Origin: Litoditis marina
Lineage: Eukaryota; Nematoda; Chromadorea; Rhabditida; Rhabditidae
Assembly (NCBI GenBank): GCA_964036275.1
Contig: OZ038439.1
Location: 11,868,095 to 11,932,094, forward strand
Reading direction: 5' to 3'
Length of the DNA: 64,000 nucleotides
In this document: one piece after another, positions 12,290 through 22,139 of the stretch
How positions within the stretch are numbered: position 1 is the first letter of the stretch
How the letters are laid out: each line of letters opens with the position of its first letter
The notes under the pieces: generated by a model
What the model saw: the letters and a program-made list of their open reading frames with translations, nothing else
The model's database searches: none
What the model was told of the DNA's origin: nothing
Program-made: the position numbers and the translations under genes

Positions 12290-12436
12290 AGATCAGCATA
12301 GGTTACACGCTGATCTGCCGCCAGTCTTCACGCTCGAAGAATATCGACACCGTTCCTTTTACAATCGATGCGGTAGTACTCCCTCAGACAAGTTTCCGAC
12401 AGTGAAGCAACTAAGGTTTCCCCTACAAAACTCAAG
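12290..12436 (+). CDS. coding-like exon, unrecognised
   Basis: An open segment encodes a charged peptide (PPVFTLEEYRHRSFYNRC, then SDKFPTVKQLRFP) and ends at a plausible donor (AG|GTAGGT). It lies 140 bp after the helicase fragment and may be another relic of the same unit. No function is assigned. Confidence 0.25.
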
Positions 12437-13187
12437 GTAGGTACCCTTTTTGAAATATCATTCTTGTTTCTGTACGTTGTTTTCTCTTAATTTATCATTA
12501 TGGTGAAGTGATCATAATGTACTAATATTTTTTACTGATCATACCATAATGAAAGTCCGGGGACGGACTTGGGGGGGGGGGGAAAGGGTAGCCGTCAAGG
12601 AAGTTCCTTTTTCTCAGAACGAGGTGAGACGCGGGAAATGCAACTACAATTACTGTTGATCAGATCAGCGTGTATAGCTACTTATTTTCCGAAAGCAATA
12701 CTCTACACTACACGCTACACTACAGTAGACAGGTCAAATAATATCAATAATTAGAAATATCACAAGCATAAGTGTGAATAGATTATCAGAGCATATATTC
12801 CCACTTACCAATATACGTTACAGAAAGATATTTAACATTTGAACAAAGTCGCGTTGAATTCTCCTTTTGCTTTCAGAATATTTTCTCGAACCTGTAATGA
12901 TGTAAATTGAAGGTGTCCGCCTAACGTCCAAAACCGAGATACCTGGATTGACACACCAATATAATACATCATATACATCAAGTAGAACAAAAACTAGAAA
13001 AAAAACAGTGTTGCTTACAGTCAAGGGAGAGGAAATGGAAACTAGGCTGTACGCGCCACCGAGTGCTGAGCTGACCAATCTTCGAATCATTTTTCCCGTG
13101 ATTCTCCTTTTTCCATTTTCATTTTCTCAAAACCGGTCTATTTAGCAGTTTTTCTGAGATGCTTCCAGACCCTATAATCCATTAGTA
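12437..13187. other. no gene recognised
   Basis: Noncoding sequence with a 12-base G run at 12571-12582. Open frames are short, and none has motif or splice support. Confidence 0.5.
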
Positions 13188-13500
13188 TGAAAAACGAGTG
13201 TAAAGAAAGTAAAGATTAGTTTTGCATAAACATGTACAAGAAATATAAAAAAAGTCCAATAAAAATATTTTGAGGAAAAGTCGAATCTCGCTCGGTTTAA
13301 AAACTCAAAAAAAGGATACCGAGTTTTTTGCTACCGGAAGAAAACTTCTGACTGCGACTCATAATAATCTAGCTTATACTCCGTTGTTTCCAAGAAAAGC
13401 GAGATTAGCATTTTCCTCAAAATATTTTTATTTGACTTCTTCTATATTTCTTGTACATGTTTATGCAGAGCTAATCTTTACTTTCTTTACACTCGTTTTT
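13188..13500. mobile_element. palindromic MITE, ACGAGTGTAAAGAAAG family
   Basis: A fold-back element of about 313 bp. The left arm begins AAAACGAGTGTAAAGAAAGT and continues through a segment containing ATGTACAAGAAATATA. The right arm is its reverse complement and ends ACTCGTTTTTTA. A second full copy lies at 33.5 kb, and separated arms lie at 26.1 and 29.6 kb. TA at the ends suggests a Tc1/mariner-type origin (inference). It abuts the start of the large GGCGCC element. Confidence 0.75.
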
Positions 13501-13502
13501 TA

Positions 13503-15010
13503 TCGCGCGCAGCGCGAAGCGCTGCGTGTGAGTTGTGTTTGGTTTGGCCATTGCGCACCCATTTTTGGCTTTCAAACCACAAAAGTCTTCAAATAAAACA
13601 TTTTTTCGTAATTTAAAAAAAGAGAGAGCTAGATATCTATTGAATACATGTTGTGTGAAAAAATTAGGGAAATCGGTCAAGGTTGAAAAAAGTTATGCTG
13701 TCGTGTCGTTATGAAATTTCCGTTGTCCCTCGTCCCTCGTCCCTCGTCCCTCGTCGCTCGTCCCTCGTCCAATGTCCGCATAGAAAATTATTTTTTTAAC
13801 TACTGGACCAATTCGGCTGAAATTTGGCACACTTGTGTAAACCCCAAAGTTAGCGCGGCCCAAGAAGTTTGGTGATGTCACGTTTCGTTTGGCGCTTGGC
13901 GCGGGCGCCAATAGGCGCCAGTAGCAGGAAAATATGGGTTCCCATGGATGAAATGCTCCGAAATTTTGCACAGAGGTTAGATTAGTGAATCCCAGCCTTC
14001 TCTGGAAATTTGGTGTCATGATTTATAATTGGCGCCAAACGCTGGCGCCCAGTGGCGCCAAATTAGAACAACGCCAGGCAAGTAGGGTAACGAGCGAAAT
14101 GTTTCACAGATGTCCGAACTGTGAACATAGTTAACGAATACGGCTTGGATAGCAACATTTCTTCGACATTCTGCGCCAATACGGTACTTTATCCGCCATA
14201 TGGCGCCAAAATTGAAAATAGGGTTTCTGAACCAAAAAACAGTCAGAAATCGTGCTAATTGGTCGAGGCCATTCATTCCAAGTTTTTTGTTACTAATTAG
14301 AGTAATTTATATTTGGCGTCAAACGCTGGCGCCCAGTGGCGCCAAATTAGAACAACGCCAGGCAAGTAGGGTAACGAGCGAAATGTTCCACAGATGTTCG
14401 AACTATGAACATAGTTAACGAATACGGCTTGGATAGCAACATTTCTTCGACATTCTGCGCCAAAACGGTACTTTATCCGCCAATTGGCGCCAAAATTGAA
14501 AATAGGGTTTCTGAACCAAAAAACAGTCGGAAATTGTGCTAATTGGTCGAGGTCATTCATTTCAAGTTATTTGTTACCAATTAGAGTAACTTTATATTTG
14601 GCGCCAAGCGCTGGCGCCCACTGGCGCCAAATTAGAACAACGCCAGGCAAGTAGGGTAACGAGCGAAATGTTTTTCACAGATGTCCAAACGATGAACATA
14701 GTTAACGAATACGGCTTGGGTACCAACATTTCTTCGACATTCTGCGCCAAAACGGTACTTTATCCGCCAAATGGCACCAAAATTGAAAATAGGGTTTCTG
14801 AATCAAAAAACAGTCGGAAATTGTGCTAATTGGTCGAGGCCATTCATTCCAAGTTATTTGTTACTAATTAGAGTAACATGTTCTGTATCTGGCGCCAATG
14901 GCTGGCGCCCGTTCGCGCCAATGGAGAAAATATTTTCTTACTGTAATGACGCAGATTTTTCACAATACTCAGATTTCAATTACCGAAGCGGAAAAAAAGC
15001 TGTTTCTCTG
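13503..15010 (+). mobile_element. large GGCGCC-rich element, copy a
   Basis: It starts TCGCGCGCAGCGCGAAGCGC, which is part of a near-perfect palindrome (CGCAGCGC, a GAA loop, GCGCTGCG). Next come a conserved segment, a short CCCTCGT heptamer array (about 13723-13771), a GGCGCC-rich part, about three tandem units of some 285 bp, and a tail ending near GCGGAAAAAAAGCTG. The copy at 40577 has the same order with two 285-bp units and a far longer heptamer array. An inverted, rearranged copy lies at 22.1-23.4 kb. All lack coding capacity. Confidence 0.75.
14033..14875 (+). repeat. tandem repeat, about 285-bp unit, three copies
   Basis: Each unit begins near TTGGCGCCAAACGCTGGCGC and includes ACGCCAGGCAAGTAGGGTAA and ATACGGCTTGGATAGCAACA. 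It ends near GGTCGAGGCCATTCATTCCA. Units differ by scattered substitutions. The array lies inside the large GGCGCC element; the sister element at 41.36-41.93 kb has two units. Confidence 0.85.
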
Positions 15011-15640
15011 AAGTAAAAACCCAAGTTGTTTACCAAGGTTCGCGCCACCAAATTGGCCACTAGTTGATATCAAGTTGTGAAATCAAAGCTTGGTGCACAA
15101 CTTGGGCGGCGGATTACGGTAGTTTTTCAATAGGGCCAGGGTCGGCTGGTACCCGCTAAAAACAGCTGGTACCTCCAATTATGCACATATACTCTTTTTT
15201 GTCATATTTTTGGTTTGTTATTGATATCAAATTCAACAAAAACGATGAAATTCACAGATTTATTCAATGGTGCAACAAAAGATTGTACAGAAAACACAGA
15301 AATGGCTAAATGAAAACAGAAAACAAAAACTACGTATTTGTACTGGCACAAACAGTTGATCATCATAAAATTACACACTACATGATCCAAAGTAGTTAAG
15401 TGGATGCACAATTCTCTTAAATTTAAGAACCGCACGTAAGGTATCGTACTTTTTCAAACTAACTACTATGAACCATAAAATAATGATATTAGGGAAAATA
15501 GTACAATAACGACAACCTCACAACTGTGATAACTAGATGAACAGACCAGCAAAACTAGCCGAAGAACCGATAAACTAATAAAACTATTAACTATTATATA
15601 AATACATGTAAAACAACTCCTAGTCTGGCCGTTTTTACCG
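15011..15640. other. repeat tail then unassigned DNA
   Basis: The first part (to about 15125) contains AACCCAAGTTGTTTACCAAG. It is shared in inverted orientation with 19.19-19.29 kb, so it belongs to a composite repeat. From 15126 to 15640 I see no gene. Confidence 0.5.
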
Positions 15641-15643
15641 GAT

Positions 15644-17814
15644 CTATGCGGATAAGTGTTGAGCTTGAGGCGATTGGACTTCGGTTCGTTTCGGAATCCT
15701 AGCGATCTTCAATCCCGCTGTTGTTCTCTGGCGTCCTCTCGCCTCAGCCATTGGTACTCAGAACTGAAAAAAAAGATCTTAGTGAACACACATTAGCAAG
15801 GTGTGACTATTCTGTAAGAAAATAACCCGTTTTTCGATTAAAATATGTGAAACTACGTAAATTGACATCAAAATAGGCAAATACGCAAGCTATTGACGAA
15901 AAACAGGTAAGTTTATTCTTCTAATTTACGGACTATTCGCAACTTTACTGAAGTCTGCACATTAGTTCACGGTTTAAAAAATCTAATTAGCCACATACAG
16001 CATACACTAATTTCTGAATGTAATGTTAGCACTTAGCACACCAAACAAAGATACTCCTAAAGGCTTAGACTAACGAAATGAACCTATTTATCAGTTATAG
16101 TTTAGGATTAACAGCTAATTTCGGCAATTAACAAGAAACAAGTGGCTGTACGTGAGCGAAGTTATAGACCAACAAAACTGGACGGAATAATGTGAGAAAA
16201 AGTAAATACACTCACCTATATTAAGCCGAGTGAGCCACTGCCGTATCGCCATCTGAACTCGAGGTGGTCATTCGTTGTAGCCCTGAAATCGAGACAATAA
16301 GAGCTTAACTTGCCAGATTACCGATCACGCCAGTAATATCCATTCCTACACTGATGGATTTTAAATACATTATCCATTTGAAAAAAAACCGACACTTATC
16401 CCTAAAACTTGATTAATCGGCATTCACGCATGCCACGTGCGTACATCATCAACGACAGAAACCTTGCCTAAATCTAAATAGCACGAAAAAAGCAAAACAC
16501 AGGTCACATTCTCGTCGAATTAAATTTCAAAAATTGGAATTTCTGTTATGCAGAATATTTAATCAAAGTACGATGACTTAATAGAAAATTATTCACTTGT
16601 ACTCATACCCCAGTAAAGTTGTCCGAATAGCAAATACCGTGTAAAGGAACAAGTTCTAAGGCTAAAACGGTCCATTTGGAACTGTACCCTTGTAAGGCTT
16701 TTGTAGTTTGATTCAGCCAATTCTCCAACCGTATAGGCCAATCTGCTTTGTGAAGGCAGATCAAACTACAACTTCGACATAGTCGTAATTTGTCCGGACA
16801 CAGTCTACACACCCGAACCTCAGTAAATTTGTCCAAATAGTCAGAAAAAAATCGGAAAACCGACTACTTTTTCGCGTTTCGCCGAAGAGAACTTACTTTT
16901 GATGAAAAATCATCAATTTTCACTTGTTTACACAAGAAAACGGACTCGATTTTTTCGCTTAGTCAGACCTTACTGGTGTTTGCTTTCACGTGCTAATGGA
17001 CAGAGAAATGCAAAAGATATAACAAGAGCCAACTCTACTTTTTGGAACATGTAAAACAATTGACATGATGCAAACTCACGGAATAACACAGAGAGTAGAG
17101 GCGGCCCAATGCAGTCTTCTGTAAACAACTACTATACCAGTGTCGTTCTACGATATAGGAGATGACAGGGCGCCTACGTGACTTCATAACTGAATTGTAG
17201 TTTGGTACGCTATACACCGAACGAGCGAACTACACATACACAGTGGATAACGTGAATGTCTAATTGGAGTCCAGCGAACAAACGAAACGTAACAGGCCTA
17301 CATGTATCGCATTGGCTCGCGTTTCCTAGAGAAAAATATATACGCATAATGTTATTATTTATTACTGGTCTGATTATCTGGTGGTGGAAAAAGTTCTGAG
17401 TTTGTGTTTGACGGAAAGCCGAGAAAGTAACCAAAATAACAAAGTTACTAACTAGCACTGAAGTACTGTTTTCCTATAAAGGCACCCGTTTTGGGATTAA
17501 AAAAACAGTAGGTTAAAATTCATTGATTTTACAGAGGAAGCCCGTTTTTTGAAAGTGTCTGGCTATTCGAATAACTTTTCTGTTTTCTGAAGTACAAGAT
17601 ACACATGGATGAGTTAAGTGGTTTAGTCACGCGTAGAAAGAGATCTCTCCCTCTCTCTTCATGTTTATATCCCTTTCTCTCTCTCCCCTGTTATAAGCTC
17701 TGTTCGAGAAATTAACATACCGATACCGAGTGTCCGTGAATGAGTTGTTTCCTCTCGCCGGAATATTATTAGGAATCAGACTAGACTGTTCGTAGTGGCC
17801 AGACTGCAGTATTC
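15644..17814 (-). CDS. candidate minus-strand exons, unrecognised
   Basis: Three exon-like pieces have good acceptors and donors: 17721-17814 (acceptor TTTCAG, donor GTATGT), 16216-16282 (TTTCAG, GTGAGT), and a last piece with acceptor TTTTCAG running to a stop at 15644-15646. The first two join in phase and encode a hydrophilic peptide (NNIPARGNNSFTDTRY...). That frame then stops exactly at the end of the second exon. The last piece has its own 35-codon frame from ATG 15751 (MAEARGRQRTTAGLKIARIP). It could be alternative splicing, a UTR exon or chance. A further candidate exon lies near 18.74-18.82 kb. No family is recognised. Confidence 0.25.
16701..16771. repeat. short hairpin element with TTGTAGTTTGAT arms
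   Basis: The ends TTGTAGTTTGAT and ATCAAACTACAA are inverted repeats around an unrelated 47-bp interior. The same end pair occurs at 26523-26592 and 56061-56124, with diverged pairs at 52900-52968 and 62207-62265. Confidence 0.6.
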
Positions 17815-17821
17815 CTGAAAT

Positions 17822-19290
17822 GTAAAAATTTGAGTAGGCTAGCTAGAAAACTAATGCTTTCCGCCTTTCTGTGTCAAATATGTTTACAAGAGAAAATTGT
17901 ACGTATTTCATTGGAATGGAAGACATTTCGCGCTATATTATAAAAAAAAACTTCCGCAGTGCTGGTGAAAAGACATATCTAAGCTACTGAGCATACGGAA
18001 CGAAACAAAAACTCTGGAAAAATACACTGTAATAACTGTACTGCTTCAATGAACAGTTTACATTAACAATCCAGCAAGTTTGTTCGAACACTCATCGAAA
18101 TTCGTTAAAAAATCTCCTATTTCGCATAAATGATGAAAACGTGACTATTTTTGATGCGAGATAATAAGTTTTCACGAGGTTGAAACGAAAAACGGCCTTT
18201 TGTTGTATAATAGTAGTAGTGATGCGTGTTTGTGTGTGTGTATGCTTTATAAAGCACTTTGCGTTGCGTCACGTTGCGTTTTAATTGCGGCACTTTGCAG
18301 CAACTGCAAAAATGTAGTGAAGCGACTGGAATTGCAGCTGGATGCAGCGTTAAAAAGTATGAACGCAGCCTGAGACCGGCACCTCATACCGGCCACATCT
18401 AGTCTCAGAATGTTCACCCGAAAGCCCGCGATTCCGTTGCAAAACTAGTTGGTTTATGAATATGAAACTTTATGATTATGATTTTGCAACCAAAATAGGC
18501 CATTTTTAGAGAAAGTATATCGGAAAAACCAATGAAGAATATGTTATCTCAACTAGTAAATGTGTAATTTATGGATGGAAAAAACCCCGTTTTGCGGTTT
18601 AAAAACTACGAATAGCTCGAGCTTTCATTAAATTGAAAAATATTATGACATGGTTGTGTACGAAACCGTTTCCGGAATTGAAAGTACATTTCCTCAATGT
18701 AGCACAGCTCGGACGAAATGGAAACAGATTCTTACCATACCTGTTGAAATCGTCGACTTCTCAAACATTTAACGCGCAACTGAGCGGAGAGGTACCAGGA
18801 CCTAGGTCGAGCGAGCATCTAGGAACCCAACTGAAAATGCAAAAAAAAACTCATTGACCAAGAAGAAATCGAACATATTGAAGTCTATTAATGCAAATGT
18901 GAGAACGACTGCATCTGAAATCAACACACTGGCATTCCAAAGCAAATTTTAACTATTTTTCAAAACACTACTGTGTGGTTACATTATTAGTTGTTTCGCT
19001 TATGAACTCGCTGCTCACTTGTGAAACTGCAAGTAAAAAATTAGCTACAACATGAAAAACAATAAATGAGAAAGAAAAACGGAAAAATACAACAATACAT
19101 AAAAAAATGAAGAAATAATTATAAAATTCGAATTGTTAAAACCTACAGTACTCTTGACGAAATTTGTGTACGCAGTACGCAGTTTTGCGTTTGTATACCG
19201 TAAGACCTTGGTAAACAACTTTGTAAACGGGCTAAACCTTGTTTTACAACTTGGGTTTTGGGCGAACCTTGGTAAACAACTCGGTTTTTT
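17822..19290. other. no gene assigned
   Basis: Mostly unassigned AT-rich sequence. Two things stand out: a minus-strand exon-like piece near 18738-18823 with acceptor TTTTCAG, and a segment at 19190-19290 that matches the tail of the repeat at 15.01-15.12 kb in inverted orientation. Confidence 0.4.
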
Positions 19291-19450
19291 ACTTCAGAGT
19301 TTTTGAATGTTTCAGGATCACATCGTTTGAAAACCTGGAACTTTCAGATATCAGGATGTTTTATAGTCACCACTATTCAAAAATCGTTTTTCTAAGTCAA
19401 CTCTAGAAGTGGTTGTACTAGTACAACTAGCAAAAAGAGAACAATGTGTA

Positions 19451-19778
19451 AAAAGTGGGGGACCAGGAAGTGTGTGAGTTCTGTTCGGTTTCACCGTTTT
19501 CTGCAAAAAGTGAACAATACGATGTTGTGAATGAGTGTGCAACAAAAAAAGAACAATACATTTGTTTGCACAACGATTCACAAGAAACAGAATATACAAA
19601 GTATAACTTCAACGTAAAAGTGCATAGTGGTTTCCCCTAAGAACGTTGTGAACCGTTGTGCAAACAAATGTACTGTTCTTTTTTTGTTGCACACTCATTC
19701 ACAACATCGTATTGTTCACTTTTTGCAGAAAACGGTGAAACCGAACAGAACTCACACACTTCCTGGTCCCCCACTTTT
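19451..19778. mobile_element. 328-bp palindromic TA-flanked MITE, copy 1
   Basis: The arms start AAAAGTGGGGGACCAGGAAG and are reverse complements over roughly 130 bp. The element is flanked by TA (19449-19450 and 19779-19780). Copies of 328 and 329 bp lie at 21804 and 42195. The short open frames are artefacts of the palindrome. TA flanks suggest Tc1/mariner mobilisation (inference). Confidence 0.85.
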
Positions 19779-19785
19779 TACAAAT

Positions 19786-20062
19786 ACTAATTGAACTCTT
19801 TTTCTATGGTTACGAAGTAACGGTCATTTTTGATAAAAATGATATTTTTGAACAATAATCTAAACAAGGACTTTTATGTTTTTCTATTGGAGTTTTAAAC
19901 CGCGCCGTAGTTCAAAACGTTTGTTTTTTTCTATTGGAGTTTTAAACCGCGCCGTAGTTCAAAACAAAACGAGTTGTAACCTCGTTCAAGTGATAGCAAA
20001 TTTTGTGCTCCAGGCAGGAATCGAACCTCCGTTCGCCGTGCGTAAATAGAGCTTTTATCCAA
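19786..20062 (-). mobile_element. tRNA-derived SINE-like element, family 2
   Basis: On the minus strand a tRNA-like head with GGAGGTTCGATTCCTGCCTG (B box) is followed by GAGCACAAAATTTGC. A tail contains AACTCCAATAGAAAAA and AGTTCAATTAGTA. A 45-bp tail segment is duplicated. The same element lies at 25846-26085 on the plus strand. Here it joins directly onto OAC exon 10 and marks the breakpoint of that pseudogene. Confidence 0.7.
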
Positions 20063-21015
20063 GAACATTGTCATTCGAGATGACTTATTTCCACACTTGT
20101 TATAAATTGTAGGAGCATTATTGGCAGCTCAACTATTTCCGATAATCATCATCTTTCTAGTGCCATGTCCAAGACCCTTAAAAATGATATCTTTCCACAT
20201 TGAATGTAGAATCTCTTGAAAACCTGTGGAGGGAATCGAAACAAATTCTTCTCAAACCAGTCTCTCCTTTCACTCATTTGAAGTGCCACATACTATGTGG
20301 AAGTCACGTGTTTAATCGCGAATAAATCTACTCTATTCCACCATTCACCACAGTCTCACGTGATCAGAACTGACGAATAGTTTCATAATATACTCTACGA
20401 TTCTTGGTGAAAACAAAGCAAACTATACCTCAAATTCACACGGTTCGTAGATAACTGATATGTTCTTCTCGTCCAAAAATCGATGTGTGAGCTGAACAGT
20501 AATTGCGTCGTTGAGCAGTATTCTGTTGTGTGTATTGATTACTTCTTCTGAAAAATTCATTTGGACCGAAACCGTGAGCAAGTTCATGACTTGTTCCATG
20601 AGTGCAAATACCACACTTTGTTTCAACTAGTGTTCGCTCTCGAAAACAGAGCGTACGTTTCTCCATTCGGTTGTGTTTTTAGTTAGATCGCGTCGCCTTT
20701 GGTCAAGATTCGTTATTTAAGGCATGTTTTGACGTTCAGATTTCAATTTGAATTTTACCAGTGAAAAAAAGAAAAACTCAAAAGTGATAGCTCGTGATCA
20801 CATACCTTTTGTCCAGTTCTCTTTTTTCGGTTTCTCCACTACAATTTCGTTCGAAGTATCGACTCTAGACGGAATTAGCAGACAAAAACAGCATACATAT
20901 AGTCCAATTATGAGAAGGAATATATTCTGCTGTGTCAAATTCAGATAGAACTTTTCGTACGTTTCGGTCAGCACTATTCCAACGACAATGGAGAAGACAA
21001 ATCCCACATGAAACA
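20063..21015 (-). pseudogene. OAC acyltransferase fragment, exons 8-10 with nonsense mutation
   Basis: Three exons match exons 8, 9 and 10 of the intact minus-strand OAC gene: 20806-21015 (identical length, almost identical peptide), 20429-20547 and 20063-20176. In exon 10 the GNSW tryptophan codon TGG has become TGA (20131-20129). That truncates the protein at the SGNH motif. Exon 10 is cut short by a SINE-like element. Exons 1-7 and 11-13 are absent. High identity extends into the introns, so this is a recent partial copy of the 49.6-50.6 kb interval. It lacks the 121-bp TTAA element found there. Confidence 0.92.
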
Positions 21016-21291
21016 CTGAAAAAGTTGAAGTTGGAGGTGAAGTTCAAATAGTTTGTGCTCAATGATCCCCGTATTCGGATGGTAGATAGTTCTGGAGAGA
21101 AACTCTGCCAAACAGACTAGATATAGTTCCCACCATTCCTACTGAGACTCCAACAGTAATCTTACAATCTCTCCGAAGGCTGTTGTGAAGCTGAAAATGA
21201 AGTTCATGGAAAATGCTGTCGTATATTCACTCTACCTGAGAAGGAGAATGAGGTACTATAATCCTCAACTTCTCCGACTTGGAAGTTTTGA

Positions 21292-21321
21292 AATCCTACT
21301 GTAGGAGTCTCAGTAGGAATG
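21292..21321. repeat. recurrent motif GTAGGAGTCTCAGTAGGAAT
   Basis: One of about nine near-copies in both orientations. The others lie near 2295, 21135, 31691, 48984, 49182, 49500, 54650 and 60411. Most are in introns of OAC genes or in intergenic DNA. It may be a remnant of a short transposon end or a conserved site; its function is unknown. Confidence 0.6.
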
Positions 21322-21381
21322 AAAAAGACTATAACTCCCAGTGCGCCAGTTAGTATCGGCATAGAATAAGCACTACCACGG

Positions 21382-21461
21382 CTTTTCTCTGTCCCTCCTC
21401 TAATTGAGAAATTATCCACACTTTTAGATAATTTCTCAATTAGAGGAGGGACAGAGGAAAG
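21382..21461. repeat. 34-bp near-perfect inverted repeat (hairpin)
   Basis: The arms 21382-21415 and 21428-21461 are reverse complements with one mismatch, around a 12-nt loop. The arm core is CTCTGTCCCTCCTCTAATTG. It could be a recent inverted duplication or an RNA hairpin; nothing else in the window matches it. Confidence 0.85.
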
Positions 21462-21803
21462 TTGTCAACTAGGTTACCTAAGTTACCGGTAAATATAAGT
21501 GATCGGTTATGAACCATCGCTTACAATAGCAGTTACGTATGCTTTTAAAATCGTTAAAAATGGGATCTAAATACATTGGTTCACGAGTTTCGAATCGTTA
21601 GGACTGCGAAGGGTTTTTTCGCAGAGTTTTTCCAAAGTCAAACGAACACGCATCATACATACAAGCATTGAAACATCTGGGACTACCAACATCAGTTTCA
21701 CAGAAAATGTACGTTTCCATGATTTTTCTCCATGTACGGGAGATTCGCTCACAGTTCTGAAAGAATATATCTGCATGAGGATAGAAATTAATGATGATTC
21801 CTA

Positions 21804-22131
21804 AAAAGTGGGGGACCAGGAAGTGTGTGAGTTCTGTTCGGTTTCACCGTTTTCAGCAAAAAGCGAACAATACGATGTTGTGAATGAGTGTGCAACAAAA
21901 ATAGAGCAATACATTTGTTTGCACAACGGTTCACAAAAAAATCAATTAGAAACATGTAATTTTAGTGTGAAAGTGCATAGTGGATTCACGTAAGTACGTT
22001 GTGAACCGTTGTGCAAACAAATGTATTGTTATATTTTTGTTGCACACTCATTCACAACATCGTATTGTTCGCTTTTTGCTGAAGACGGTGAAACCGAACA
22101 GAACTCACACACTTCCTGGTCCCCCACTTTT
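21804..22131. mobile_element. 328-bp palindromic TA-flanked MITE, copy 2
   Basis: The ends and length match the copy at 19451, with TA at 21802-21803 and 22132-22133. It lies directly beside the inverted GGCGCC element, as the 42195 copy lies beside another GGCGCC element. The two repeats therefore travel together at two loci. Confidence 0.85.
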
Positions 22132-22139
22132 TACGAATT

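Larger units (their letters stand above)
21016..21803. other. unassigned, with hairpin and repeat motifs
   Basis: OAC intron homology fades by about 21050. Two copies of a recurrent 24-bp motif follow (21135-21159 and 21292-21321), then a 34-bp hairpin (21382-21461). A segment at 21640-21790 is shared with 34.09-34.26 kb. No gene was found. Confidence 0.5.

Noticed and set aside
19427..19640. Short frames such as QEVCEFCSVSPFSAK repeated at 19.5, 21.8 and 42.3 kb
   Set aside because: They are read from the arms of the 328-bp palindromic MITE.
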